This document shows, piece after piece, positions 12,149-54,070 of a DNA stretch of 64,000 nucleotides (positions are counted from its first letter, which is position 1; each line of letters starts with the position of its first letter). The notes under the pieces were generated by a model. The model was given only the letters and a program-made list of their open reading frames with translations, did not search any database and was not told where the DNA came from. Origin of the DNA: Theodoxus fluviatilis (taxonomy: Eukaryota > Mollusca > Gastropoda > Cycloneritida > Neritidae). The translations under genes were made by a program, and so were the position numbers. The stretch lies in contig JAWQFJ010025792.1 of NCBI GenBank assembly GCA_034096865.1, positions 44,413 through 108,412 on the forward strand. The letters run 5' to 3'.

Positions 12149-12901
12149 TGATCAAAGCACCCACATCAATAACAAAAGAATACACCGTCACACTAACTAT
12201 TCGTCTTATGAGAAGTTACATTTCTCCATTGCACAATGTTTCAAACATGCACGAAGATGAGGACTGCAAACACATACACAGAAAAAATCTCCCATGAATA
12301 TGAATCATTCATTGTCACACTCCATACAGAACTCTCAATCATCACAGTAAATAGGAATTCTCGCGTTAGAAGCCAACACTATAGCATTATGCATGTATAT
12401 ATATATAATGATGGCCAGAACCGTTTTGCACTACAAATAACTCGGCTCAGAGGTTACTTGTTCCGCAGCTGTAAGGAGCCGAGCAGAATTCACAGCTTAA
12501 CTCACACTTTGCAAATCAAAAGCCACTCATTCCGTCAAGGTGACTGTATTGTTTTCCTAGTCTCGTCTTTTCTTCTCGTCAGTATTAAAATGAACACTGA
12601 TCCATAGAGCTTGCATGTAACAAAGACTTTTCCATACATACGTTTTGCTTCGTGCCAATCACCACTGAACAAAGCTCCGTATCATGTCATAAAAACTCCA
12701 CTTTGCACAAGCTGTTGATGGTTTTGGGAGTGAGGACTTCAAGACATACAGGCCTTTCGTCTTTTGAGCTTCTCGTTTTGCCTTTAGAGTGGATTCTTTT
12801 TTCCTGTCACCTTATGTTAACCAGCACATTTCTAAATCAGATCTCTCACTGTGAATTTAGTGGTTCAGGTGAATCTGTCAACAGATGTTATAGCATATTC
12901 T

Positions 12902-12918
12902 GTCTCTCTCTCTCTCTC

Positions 12919-12953
<35 letters not shown>

Positions 12954-13043
12954 GTCTCTCTCTCTCTCCATGCACACGCACTCACGCACTCTCACGCGCG
13001 CGCTCGCGCGCTCGCGCACACACATGCACACACACACACACAT

Positions 13044-13083
<40 letters not shown>
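12902..13083. repeat. compound microsatellite (TC/TCTG)n-(CA/CG)n
   Basis: TC and TCTG units run to about 12968, then CACG, CGCG and CA units to 13083. Confidence 0.95.
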
Positions 13084-14997
13084 CACGCAAACGCACATGC
13101 ACACGTTTTCAGAAAAACACCGTCGACGAAATCGAATATAAGCTTTCATTGAGCACATAGTTTCCACTGGAAACTTACAAGTTTGACATGAAGCGACAAT
13201 TTACTGACAGGCAAGCCCATCTACACCACAACAACTCACGGAATAAGAACACCACCGAACAATCAAGAGTTTGCACTGAATGAAGCTGTGAAATTTGCTG
13301 TACTCGAGTTCATGTTGCAGTTGAGCAAATCCAGCACTGTCCATCGAAACGACACAAAATAGCACATTCGATTCATAAAGCTACTCTTTGAGAGTTACAT
13401 TTCCAATCGGTATAATGTCATTTCCTTTCTGCACCACAAATATAAAAGTGACTGTCAGTTCATGTCCAAGAAGTTGTAAATCTCACACCAAAACAGCCAT
13501 TCATCTTCAATACATGCCATATGTTTGCTGTGATGAAAGGGCGCTTCAAACCATGTGTCCTGAAGCTATCACTCAGTGATCCGAAGCAATGCGTCACTAA
13601 ACATCGTCATCAGCAAGATTTGTCTTGGTAACAGGATCACTGCGGCAGCTGTCTCGTTTAGTTTCTCGTGCCTGTATCTTTCCACACGATGTCGGGGCTC
13701 TGACTACACCAGCCTACATACCTGGAGAGAGCACCCACGGTTTTCTCAAGAACCTTGAGGTTGATTCAGTTTTCAGTGACTAAGACCTCCATCCTGTTCA
13801 GGTGAGACGGCAGCTTGGGGAACACGTGTATCTACGTCCTCATAAGGCCATCCAAATAGAAACGTCAAGTGTGTGAACTAAGACGCTAGCTGCATTGAGA
13901 TACCTTTACCTAGGTTCTTGTTGAACCAGTCCAGCATTCATTGAACGCCTACACGTCCGTCACGTTCCTCAGGAATGGCTTCTACTGGTGTTTTCAGAGC
14001 ACTACTTGGCTACTGGCGTTTCATGTGCTTTGCCTTTCCTGAACATTCGAATACCACCAAGTCTTTATAACGGGGATCTTACAATGGCTGTCATCCATGG
14101 ACACTCTGATGTAGCCATCATTTCAGACTGCACCTGGCATAGTCGTGTCTTCTGAAGTTCCATGTGTTTTGCCTTAACCTGTCTACACTACGTCTTCAAG
14201 AAGGAGAACACTTTGTATCCTCGGGCAAAAGTGCCACCTCTTATTGCATCAAACTTTTCTTTCACGGTAGAGACAAGTTTGGGGCTGTTTTGGACTGTAT
14301 TTCCTTCCATGTTCCCATCACACAATGTTAAGAAGACACACATTTTCCCCATGATGGGCTCAAAGGTAACGCTATTTTCAGTCAGCATGGCAGATAGTTC
14401 ACAATAAATGCCAGAACTTCTTTGTCATTTTCTGGCAATGCTAACCTGTTCGGCGTGAACAGGACGTGAATGTTTATCTACTGATTTTCACGGTTGACAT
14501 GCCTTCTGTTCACATCATATGTTATCAGAAGCCATCTGTTCTCCCGAGTTTTTTCGGCGCTACCAAACATGTCTTGCTTCCCCTGTTTCGGGGATCTACA
14601 CATCACATATGAATATCAGCATCCCTTTGGGTCTTCACTACGAGCATTCCAACCCGAAGGAAAAAAACCCAGTCCCCATTTCTGTTCAGGGCAGCACGGT
14701 CAAGTCATATTTTGTTCACATCATATCTCTGACCAGAAGTCTGAGAGTTACTTTTGGGGTCCGATACAGCACCTTATCCTGAAATGAGAAGAAAGCGTCC
14801 ACGACCCTTTTCAAGTCCACAGGATTGGGCACTCACTTCTGACTTCACCACATGAGCCACCGCAGCCGAAGCTTCTGTGGGTCTCAGCTCCTACACCTCT
14901 TCCAAAGTGGGACAGAGAGTTTGAATCCCTCATAAGGAGCTCAGGGTCGATTCCCAGGTTTTCCACATGACAAGTGCCACGATAAGTCTTTCCTTCA

Positions 14998-41489
<26,492 letters not shown>

Positions 41490-41520
41490 AGTGATGGGCC
41501 AATTCCAGGGTGTGACAGGA
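41490..41520 (-). other. 5' UTR piece joined to coding exon 1
   Basis: On the minus strand a long pyrimidine-rich run (CCCACCCTCTTCACCCTCTCAG) ends in AG at 41522-41521, 31 nt before the start codon. This strong acceptor implies that the 5' leader is spliced and that a non-coding exon lies above 41520. The partner donor is not proven; a CAG|GTAATG site near 43304 is one candidate. Confidence 0.5.
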
Positions 41521-43029
41521 CTGAGAGGGTGAAGAGGGTGGGAGGCCCTCACCGCATACCAACAAGGGGGATGACAACAGCTTATTGATACGCCTGCTAA
41601 TCTCAGAGGCGGGAGGGGGGGAGGCTGTCCCCACTCGGAGGGCGAGAGGAGAGGCAGGACCCTGCTGTGAGAGTCTCCATCAGTCCCACCTGTCACCAGA
41701 AGAGCCCACCAGCCGCTTGCTCTTGAGATCCTCGCCCAGGAGATCTGTCTTCCAGGAATGCTGCTCCACGCTCAACTTGCCCTGAGCCGATCAAACTCCG
41801 CCAGAACCGAGGACGCCTGGGGAGGCAGTGGGAGAAAAAATAGAGTCGTGGAAAAAGAAAACTCCAGGCCGATGGTCTCACTTTTCCCCTCGTTCTGTCT
41901 GCAACGTCGTCCAATGGTGTGAGCGAACTCCCGAGTGGATGAGCAAAGTTCTCAGGTTGAATCCGGTAAATCGTGGGAGGAAATCCCTGGCTTAGCTTCT
42001 CTCAGTCCTGTCAAGAGTTTCCTGCAGTGCGTGGAGAGTGCACTGGGCAAACACTGAGTGAGAGTGCCGTGAGGGAAGGAAGAGGGGCTTGGAGAGGAGC
42101 CGGGAGAAGGAGGGCTGGGTGCAGCAAAATCTGCAGCTCGACGCTTTTCTGTCTCTCCCTCTTCTCTCGTTCCCTCTCAATCACCCTTGTGGACGCCCTC
42201 TGGAGCACTCCAAGACCTCTTCAGGCAGGTGCACAGATTTCTGGCTCCTCGCGCCGCGTTCTGGATTTCACGCCCGTTGGTTGGCTATTCTCGAGGAACT
42301 CGAGCACTGCGTCTGAAAGGAGAGAAGGGGACAAGTTCAATATTGGTGCTTTGGATCAGCGTGCAGATTTCCAATCAGGGGCCCCAACAAAGGGGCACCT
42401 CGAGTGGACGGAGGAGAAGAAACAACAGGGTGGACAGTTCATTGAACAAGGCTCCCGACACGAGGCCTGTGCATTAACTGAAACAGATCCCTTGCCCTGA
42501 AATGTAACTTACGATTAACCAAGAGGCCCTCGAGCGAGGGAGTAAGTGAATAAAGAACTGGCGGCTGCGTGGTACCCGGTTAAGCGCACGAGGCAACGCT
42601 GCTACCCGAAATGGCCATCCAATCGGAGATAGCTTCCTACCCGACGCAGGACACCGCCTGTCCGGAGAGTGTTAATGACAAATTAAAACAACGGTAATGC
42701 TTAAGTGTGTCTCGGAAACAGACACCGATCCCGTCTGAGGAATGCCAATGAACTCCCGCCGTGTTTGCTCAATCGCAGGCGAAAACATTCCCTTATTTCA
42801 CCGGACGACCACTGCCGATACCCATCGCGGAAGCTCAATGCGGACCACAACCCCCATAGAGAGCAGTGGAGCTTCAAGATTTTAGCAGGCACACTCTCTC
42901 CTCGCACCTACAGAAGGGAAACCTATGGAAGAAGAGAGCTCCTTGTTGTGCCAGCAATTCATCGGCGCCTCTGTGTGTTGACCAGGACTAGTGGAAGAGC
43001 GATTGCAGGGCGAATCCTTACGTTGATAC

Positions 43030-43330
43030 GGGCTTAATTATATTTGATCGCAAACACCAACACGCGGTCGGGCGTCGAGCGATGATTGCTGTCGTTAAAC
43101 ACGATCGCCCATCCCCAACGCGTCGCTCACGCCGTCGGCACCAGGGGTCGCCTCTTCTCCCCGACCCCCCGTCGTCAGTGACGTCGACGTCTAATGACGT
43201 CATTGACATTGTATCGACGTGCACCCCGTCCACCCCGCTCCGGTCATTGTCTCGTGCACGCGCCGGCGCACGCTTTGCACGCGCCTGCACACGCGCGCGC
43301 ATTACCTGAACCGCCCGCGTGACTTCTTCG
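43030..43330 (-). promoter_or_regulatory. candidate CpG-rich promoter or enhancer with CRE sites
   Basis: About 1.5 kb upstream of the protocadherin start codon the sequence becomes dense in CpG, unlike its surroundings. It has a perfect CRE (TGACGTCA at 43195) and a near match (TGACGTCG at 43179) 16 bp away, then GCGCACGC-type repeats. A minus-strand CAG|GTAATG near 43304 could be the donor of a 5' leader exon. Promoter function is inferred from composition and position only. Confidence 0.35.
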
Positions 43331-44630
43331 CTTCCTCTCTGTGGCCGAGCTGTCATAGGTCGCTCAGGAAATGTTAGGAAAACATGAGGAAGAAAATGTC
43401 AATTAAAGCGCAGTCCAGTGAGGAGTTCTATTGTATCCAGTACCGGGAAACAGGGGTCAAATCTTTGAAAGGAATTACAGCGAGGAAATAATCGACCAGA
43501 ATTCAATCTCCCGCAGCGTGCTAGTTCCGAGAGGTTTCCCACAAACTCCCCGATTCGTTTCGATCTATTCCGAGCAGTGTTTTCTAGGAGCATTCTAAAG
43601 ACACGCGCCACGAAAAGGTTGTCATGATGCCCTAATCATGTAGTGCCGAACAATGAAGACCTTTATGGGACTCGCGTTTTTGAGTATTTTTACAATAATT
43701 TCAATGGCGTTCATAATTTCGTAGAAACAATTCATTTCCATCACCAATCAGCTTCCTCAACCCTCGTCTGCTCCTTTGCTGCCTATTTCAATCGGATCGT
43801 GTGACCTCTGACCGGGTGAAGTCATCGACGCTGGAATCGAGCCGTGGCACGAAAACTTCATCAGGAGTGGAACAAGAACCGCTTCGACGAAAAGGATATT
43901 TCATTTCAGAGGGAGCTTCGGGCCCGATCTGCGAATGAAGAGCTACCCAGACGGGCGGGATGGAAGCACAAAAGGCTGCACGGCTCGTACATCACCGAGA
44001 ACGGAGGCATTTATAGGACACGGCTTCATAGCCCTGTCGTTTTTGCCCCCACTTCAAGGAAAGTCTCAAAGAAGACCATTATGGCGAGTGGCGTGCACAC
44101 TGCCAGTAAAGCTACTCTTCTCATAGGAACGGGAATCTGGGTTCCGTGCACGCACCATCAAGGTTGCCCTCAAGCCTTGTGATGTCTTTTTTTTCCTCCA
44201 ACGATATCTTTTTGATTTTTTACGCAAGCCACGTGTAATTGCAGAAGGAATTACGCGAATCTCTTTGTTCGGATCGTGCTGAGAATGTGGATTGTTTCAG
44301 ATAATTTTTTGTCTTCTTCTTCTCTTGCCTTCCTCCCATGCATCTACCAAAGTTTATGTGTTCTCGCACAGGTTGATCTCAAACAGCAAGTATACAAACG
44401 TTTCAGCTGCAGAATTCAAAGAGTGCGCTTTGTGAAATTTGACACATGAGGGAAAAAGTTTCACAAGATACAAATCAAGGAAAAGCGCAACAAAAACAAA
44501 ATCAACTCGCCGACAAAGAAGAAAATAATGATACGCATATTCTTGATGAAAAATGGCTGGCGTGACTTTCATGTGAAAGAGTATATGGCGCGATTGCGAA
44601 TAATCGTGTGTGTGCGTGTGAATGCCGTAT

Positions 44631-44636
<6 letters not shown>

Positions 44637-44709
<73 letters not shown>
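44637..44709. repeat. (GT)n-(GA)n compound microsatellite
   Basis: About 44 bp of GT followed by about 28 bp of GA. Confidence 0.95.
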
Positions 44710-44710
<1 letters not shown>

Positions 44711-45795
44711 CTGCACCACAGGATTCTATGACTGCGACCATTGAAAATGGTCTGAAGTAAAAGGGAGCAAACTGAATACACGGACAATAACGGAACATCA
44801 GCTACATTAACCCTGGCTATCCCTTCCAGCACCTGTTTACTTGACACTGCTCCAGCACAGCATCTGACCTGCAACTACACACATCATGAAACCCACTATC
44901 CCCACCCTACAATTGCTGACTACAAGTGTCAACACTTGCCACTCCTCCTTATGTCCCGTCTGTCGCCTCCGCCTTGAACCCCCACGGCGTCCCTGGGGTG
45001 GAAATGCTGCTTAACCTCAAACCTGCAACAACTGGCGTGGCCGGCGAATCTGGCTGCCATAGTCAGCTTTTGGATGCTTGGCACATCTGTGAAACTTGCC
45101 TCGCTTTTCTCACAGTTTCATACTCACGCTAGGAAACTGTAGATGCCCCGCTCACCAAATCCGCTATGCACTATCGTCATATGGTTTTCATTTGGGATGA
45201 ACGTTCAACATAAACCATCAATTGTGCGATGGAGTATGATCGTCATCATTCAAGAATGATGAAACGAAAACAAGAGATAAAATCTGAAACTATGTCCGTT
45301 CATGAATATCTTCATTTCTCTTTGGTTCACAAATCACCCGGAAGGTGGCGCCAACAAGACATCGGAATACCCGACCCAAACATCACCCACCTTCGTTATT
45401 TTCATCGAGAATACTTCCTTCTGTTTTTGTAACGTTCACTATCTGCGCTGCATGTCCTGAAATACCCGTGCTGCAAAAATAGCAGCTACCTGCGTTAATT
45501 TCAGCACGCTCGCGGAGTTACCTCACAAAACAGCTGCCTCACACAAAGATTTTCTCTCAAGCGTGAGATCCTTTTCCTTCTTTCAAGCTGAGCAAGCAAG
45601 CGCTGGACAGGCAAGGCGTGTTTCTCGGAAACAAATTACATATTCCGCACGCCCCTTAAGTACACTCGTACCGATTTAAGAAAGGAAAGGCCAGAGGGTT
45701 CAGAGCTGCGAGAAAGTGCACTCTGCTTGCCTTCGATCGAACAGACGTGGACAGTGTGATTAATTAAGCAACTCCTAGAATAGTGATGAGGAACG

Positions 45796-45798
<3 letters not shown>

Positions 45799-45856
<58 letters not shown>

Positions 45857-45877
45857 GAGGATGGGGGTGAGAGAAAA

Positions 45878-45927
<50 letters not shown>
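45799..45927. repeat. (GA)n and (CAGA)n microsatellites
   Basis: GA at 45799-45853 and CAGA at about 45880-45927, separated by 27 bp. Confidence 0.95.
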
Positions 45928-45928
<1 letters not shown>

Positions 45929-45929
45929 G

Positions 45930-48305
<2,376 letters not shown>

Positions 48306-48864
48306 CAACCACCTCCCTCCCCTCAGTCCCGCTCACCTCCCTCCCCCTCCCTTCCGTCACCCCTGCATCGCGGCCGCTTCCTGACCACTCTTCACGGCGC
48401 GGCATGTACCGATAAAGACAACGGGCCCGGTGCGGCCATTTTCACCTGTCTCCTGTCCTGACGCCAGCACGGATGCAGCGTACCCGTATTTGCACTGGTC
48501 AGCGACGCGGTTACAGGTGTGAGTGTTCCGCCTCGGGTGCAAATCGGCCTACCCCACCCCAACAGAAGTTCCGCGTACCCACCAACAAGCCACCCCAGCG
48601 TGACTGAATGCATTAGCCGTCAGACACCCTGAAGGAGTGTCTGGAATTGATGGAGTGCGATCACAGCGAGAGTCAAAGGTTGTCACTCTGTACAGTTCCC
48701 AGGCTTCAGTTTTGGCCGTCTGCTTATACTTGCCCCTGATATTTAATGTGTCAAGTGGCCAACATATTTGTTTCATCGCCTCTGTCGTCTACCTCTCTAT
48801 CTCTCCATTCGTTGGTTCGTCCGTCTGTTCTGTCTGACCGTTTGCTTCCCCCAACCCCGCGCCT

Positions 48865-48867
48865 CTC

Positions 48868-48933
<66 letters not shown>
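48865..48933. repeat. (TC)n microsatellite
   Basis: About 68 bp of TC with one G interruption. Confidence 0.95.
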
Positions 48934-48937
<4 letters not shown>

Positions 48938-49475
48938 CTTTCCTCAACAACTTGTTATCTAAAGAAATTAACAAACACACCTTGTTAAATCACAGCAGAG
49001 AAGCAGGAAAAAACAACATGGTACTTTTTTTTCAATGGGAGCCTTTTGATCCTCGCACCGGAAGAGGCGGGGTGTAGCTACCGGGACAGCTGACAATGGA
49101 ATCAATAGACTCCACTTGTTCTATCTCTGCTATTTGTTCAGAGAGGAAAAAACGGATGAGAACTCAAAATCGGTGCTGCTCTCATGCCTGCCAGAAAATG
49201 ATGGATTCCTCTTTCTCCAGAAAATGAAGCCCGTCACCTGGGTCAGGTTGAAGGGCGTGATGGAGAAAGGAGGGTGGTGGCGGTGTTTATGCAAATAGGT
49301 TTCTCGAAACAGGTTTCTCGAAACAACTCGAGCATCCTCAGCAGCTGTGGCAATTTGCGCTGCATCCTTTGTCTTGTCACGTCTCCCCTGCCTTGGAGAG
49401 CTCGAAGTTTGATGGAGAGATGAAGATAGAGGGACGGAAAGTGAGATGCAGACAGACAGAGATGCAGACAGACAG

Positions 49476-49476
49476 A

Positions 49477-49562
<86 letters not shown>
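49476..49562. repeat. (GA)n microsatellite
   Basis: About 84 bp of GA, preceded by two copies of GATGCAGACAGACA. Confidence 0.95.
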
Positions 49563-49565
<3 letters not shown>

Positions 49566-50704
49566 CCATCAGCAGCTGCCACAAAGGACTACAAGTGGGA
49601 AAATGTTCATTCCAAAGCGGCATTCACACGACAAATTGCATTCATTCATCCATGCAGTTGTTAATGACTGCCTGAGTCAGCCAACCATGAACCGACATTT
49701 TAGCAGCGGAGGTTGAGCCAGAGGCAAATGTGGCACTATTTGGCTCTAAATAAAGCTACGCAATGTTGGCGGAATGCAACAAATGCTCTTAGTTGCATGT
49801 TTACTAATACGGTCACCTTCCCGCATACTCTTTAACTTAACGTTCCGTTGAGCTGGAAACATGTGGATGTCAGAAGACCAGGAAAGCTCGCTATTTCAGC
49901 AGTAGATTCGTGTAGTTTCAAAACAGGTTGCTCGTGCTTATAACCTCCCAGTGTAAATGAGTTTACAGTGCTAACGTGCGTCACAGGTGACATTCCAGGA
50001 CATACTAAAATATTTTCGCTGCTCTATACCTCCACGTTGGTGCTCAAAATAATTGGCTACTTCAGTAACTTCAAACTATACTCAGAATGCCAGATATTAA
50101 GGTGTTCTCGGAAACAAGGCAGAGAGCTTTTACACGCCAAATTCTAGGGAGGAAAAAAGAGCAGAGCTTAATAATGCTCCCTGCAGGGCTCGTCTGTGAC
50201 AGAGTACTCCGGTAACAAATTGCCGAAAAAGTACTCAAACGACGCGTGCCGAGTTGTGCTGAAGCAAAGATGCTCAATAAAGTGGGTGGCCATCGAGCAC
50301 TACTGACTGAAGCTGGCAGCTTCAGGAAGACAGACATCAAGCAAAGCCCCGAGAGAGACCGTCCATCGACCAGAAACCCTTTAACTGTCTTCACCTCCTC
50401 CCGCACTCCCTCTCTCCCTCCCTTGCTCCCACAGCAATTCACGACTTTCCTTCGCAGTTCGCATCAGCGCATCCAACTCCACACTTGATCAAATATTTCA
50501 TTTGCAAAATGAATTTTAACTTCCAACGAATTGAACGCAATAGTCCGGGCATCTATTCCTCGAATCGGAGCCTCGTCCTATGGACAGGACGTAACGGTGT
50601 TTCCCGTAGCGTGATCAGAGAGGCTGTCTTCCAGGAAGGGGCGTCATTTGTCTGCACACGAGAGCAGAGAAAAGGAACCAAACACAGAAATAATGAAAGA
50701 GTAA

Positions 50705-51666
50705 AGGCACCTACACACGTACCGTTTGTCCCACGATTTTGCTGCCGATCCGGTCAAGAATCAGAACGGTTGACTCAATTGCATACAATCCGGCCCGATT
50801 CTTGTCAGTAGGGCAGACTCTAATCCCCGACACGGTCCGGACCGATTCCTATGCCGGGCGACGCGAGAACGAGGCGCGGAGCCTCATTGCCGTGTTCTGG
50901 CGACTAGTTGCAAAATTAAATGGCGGACCTGTCTACGCTTCACACAGAAAACGCTGTATTTGGGGATACTAGAAACCCATCCAAAGAAAACGTAAGCCAT
51001 GAACAGCATTAATTTATCAAAGCTGTATGTTGAATGCATCAATAGGTCGTGAAAGCTCCTACGTTTTAAAATTGGCAATGCAGGCCGACGCATAGATCTA
51101 CACGCCGAAGCATCTGTTGCCGCGGATCGACTGCTTATCATTGTGTGTTCGCACAGAAAACGCTGTATTTGGGGATACTAGAAACCCATCCAAAGAAAAT
51201 GTAAACCATGAACAGCATTAATTTATCAAAGATGTATATTGAATGCATCAATAGGGCGTGAAAGCTCCTACGTTTTAAAATTGGAAATGCAGGTCGACGC
51301 ATAGATGTACACACCGAAGCCTCGTTGTCGCATGCTGGCGACTAGTTGCAAAATTAAATGGCGGACCTGTCTACGCTTCACACAGAAAACGCTGTATTTG
51401 GGGATACTAGAAACCCATCCAAAGAAAATGTAAGCCATGAACAGCATTAATTTATCAAAGCTGTATGTTGAATGCATCAATAGGTCGTGAAAGCTCCTAC
51501 ATTTTAAAATTGGAAATGCGGGTCAATGCACCTTCACGCTGAAGCATCTGTTGGCAGGGCTCCACTGCTTATCGTTGCATGTGGCTATCAACCCGATTTT
51601 TACACGCACGGTCAGATCGGATCGGCAGCAAAATCGGCTTGAAAAACGGTACGTGTGTAGGAGCCT
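50705..51666. mobile_element. Harbinger-like non-autonomous element with internal repeats
   Basis: The ends are inverted copies of about 48 bp, starting AGGC(A/T)CCTACACACGTACCG, with about six differences. The flanking triplets are TAA on both sides (50702-50704 and 51667-51669), fitting the 3-bp TWA target of PIF/Harbinger elements. The interior holds three direct copies of a block of about 190 bp, starting near 50941, 51151 and 51379. Copies one and three share an extra 65-bp left part containing ATGGCGGAC, which copy two lacks. No transposase is present. Confidence 0.7.
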
Positions 51667-52222
51667 TAAGAAGAAAAAAGCGAAGAAGAGAACCATCGAG
51701 AGCTGTATAGTTTGCTAGCCAGACCAATTTTAACGTACGTTCGTTGGGGGTGGGGGGTGGGGAGTGGGGGTGGGGGCCTCCTGTCTGTAAATAGCCTGAA
51801 AGGTTTGTTTGTATATCTTTTCCCCTAAAAAGGAGATGGAGCGGGAACTCTTCAAAATACCCAGCGGAAGAAGGGAGGCGAGAAAGGCGGTAAGAAGATA
51901 GTCTATTTTCAAAACGTGCGGGCATGAATACACCTGAAGAGTACTCAGTTTCTTTCGTTTTCCCAGGGATTATCAAGTGCATAAATTCGGACGTCAGAAA
52001 ATTCAACTAGAATGTCTTTTTCAACATTTATTTTAGCATTCGTTCTTCATCACCGGTAACGCGATAATTCGAAAACATATTCATACTTTGCTCGAAAAAG
52101 CTTCATTAAAAATAACCATACATCACTGATACTCTTCCTATCAAATAAAGCACATACAAGTATTAAACCCTAAAAACAGGCATACGGGCGCTTGCGCACG
52201 CACACACTTACGCATGCACGTG

Positions 52223-52225
52223 GCC

Positions 52226-52301
<76 letters not shown>

Positions 52302-52490
52302 CCAAACACACACACACACACACACATACAACACAATATATATATATATATACTTATCTATATATATCTATATATACATATATACGTACACACACGCACG
52401 CACACACCACGCATACACACAAACACACACACGCATTCACACAAGCACACGCGCGCACGCGCGCGCACACACGCGCACGCACACACCAAC
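52223..52490. repeat. (CA)n, (TA)n and CA/CG mixture
   Basis: CA runs to about 52328, TA/TATC to about 52390, then CACG-type mixtures to 52490. Confidence 0.95.
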
Positions 52491-52499
52491 CCCACCCAC

Positions 52500-52625
52500 T
52501 AATCCAGGCGCCTTGACAGTGTGCTACGACCGACCCTGACACTGCAAGATCGAAGACCGACGCCGATCTAACATCTTTGGGTTCGATCCTTGGGCGGGAC
52601 CCGATTGCTGGCACGAGCTCGTTAG
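52500..52625 (+). repeat. possible tRNA-derived SINE fragment
   Basis: Contains a perfect B box GGTTCGATCC near 52580, followed by GGGCGGGACCC. No clear A box, matching acceptor stem or poly-A tail is visible, so it is not called a tRNA gene. Confidence 0.3.
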
Positions 52626-53393
52626 GCGTCTTGTGGAGAGATCAATACCAATTGAACCCCCGAATCCTGGTAAACAAGGGCAGCAGCGCAGCTCAAGCGG
52701 GGCGACCCCGGGAGATCCACGTCCACCTGTGGGACACGCTGCAGCTCAACAAACATAATCCAATTTATCATACGCAGATTAATGCAAACATCCATGTCAG
52801 AACTTAATTTTCCAAGCGACACCATGCAGCGGGAGGCAGTCAATAATCTCACAAAGACCGCGGGTCATAGCGATCGATCTCCAACCTTTTGTACGGAAAC
52901 CATTCCCGCTGCAATCTAAGGAAAACGGCAGGAAACACGTTTTGGAGAAGAGGCCGGAGCTTGATTTGATTAGAAATCCATGCGGAAGCCCTTGCCTCCG
53001 TCTGGAAATACGGCGACCTCTCACGGAAAGGTTGCGTCCGTCTTCTCGTCAAGGCGAGGATGCCGATACAATGGCCTTCCTAATTAAAGGTCTTCACGCC
53101 ATGCACTGTGGCGTGCGCTACCTTTCCTCGCTGCCAGCCACCTCTGCTGTCACGCATCAATGCATGAGGCAACCTTGACGCAAGCTGCTCCAACATCAAA
53201 GGAACCGATGGTTTCCCCAGGGACCAGGTTCAATTCAGGTGCCTCGGCGTAGGGTCTTGACAGCACGAGACAATTAACCCCGCACGACCAGAGCCAGATA
53301 TGGCTCAGGTCCCCAAAGACTTACCTGGAGTCTCATAATCACATAATCATACAGTCGTGCTGAATGGAGGACGTACAGGACGCTAACGATGCA

Positions 53394-54070
53394 GAGGAGG
53401 AGGAGGAGGAGGGGGGGGGGAGGAGGATGAGAGGGAGGGGGAGGAGGAGGAGGTGGAGGAGGAGGAGGGGGAGGTGCAGCAGGAGGAGGAGGAGGTACAG
53501 CAGGAGGAGGAGGTGCAGAAGGAGGAGGAGGAGGTGCAGGAGGAATAGAAGGAGAAAGAGGAGGTGTAGCAGCAGGAGGTGTAGCAGGAGGAGGAGGAGG
53601 AGGACGAGGAGGAGGAGGAGGACGAGGAGGAGGAGGAGGAATAGAAGGAGAAAGAGGGGGTGTAGCAGCAGGAGGTGTAGCAGGAGGAGGAGGAGGAGGG
53701 AGGAGGAGAGGAGGAGGAGGAGGAGGGGGGAGGAGGAGGAGGAGGAGGAGGAGGAGGAAGGAGGAGGAGGAGGAGGGGAGGAGGAGGAGGAGGAGGAGGA
53801 GGAGGAGGAGGAGGAGGAGGAGGAGGAGGAGGAGGAGGAGGAGGAGGAGGAGGAGGAGGAGGGGGAGGAGGAGGAGGAGGAGGAGGAGGAGGAGGAGGAG
53901 GAGGAGGAGGAGGAGGAGGAGGAGGAGGAGGAAGAGGAGGAGGAGGAGGAGGAAGAGGGGGAGAAGGAGGAGGAATAGAAGGAGAAAGAGAAGGAGCAGG
54001 AGGAGGAGGAGCAATAGAAGGAGGAAGAGCAGGAGGAAGAGCAATAGAAGGAGGACGAGGAGGAAGACCG
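53394..54070. repeat. (GGA)n tract with GGTGCAGCAGGA-type minisatellite
   Basis: About 680 bp of GGA triplets on the plus strand. The left half contains larger repeats such as GGTGTAGCAGCAGGAGGTGTAGC, present twice about 90 bp apart (near 53562 and 53650). All long ORFs here are low-complexity artefacts. Confidence 0.95.

Larger units (their letters stand above)
10120..14997 (-). other. protocadherin 3' UTR and downstream flank (extent unknown)
   Basis: This stretch lies directly past the protocadherin stop codon on the minus strand and holds no coding signal. Minus-strand AATAAA hexamers (TTTATT on the plus strand) occur at about 11394 and 10289, and another further on at 9517, so the 3' UTR could be 3.6 kb or longer. 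I cannot choose between these. It includes a (CA)n run at 12079-12143 and a TC/TCTG then CA/CG compound repeat at 12902-13083. Confidence 0.3.

Noticed and set aside
41490..41696. In-frame N-terminal extension of protocadherin exon 1 starting at 41696
   Set aside because: It would bury the signal peptide 70 residues inside the protein, and a strong acceptor at 41520 makes this stretch intronic.
43844..44182. Plus-strand ORF of 112 codons
   Set aside because: No recognisable domain, no promoter or splice context; left unannotated.
52560..52600. tRNA gene suggested by GGTTCGATCC
   Set aside because: No matching acceptor stem, A box or anticodon arm in the right spacing, so at best a SINE fragment.
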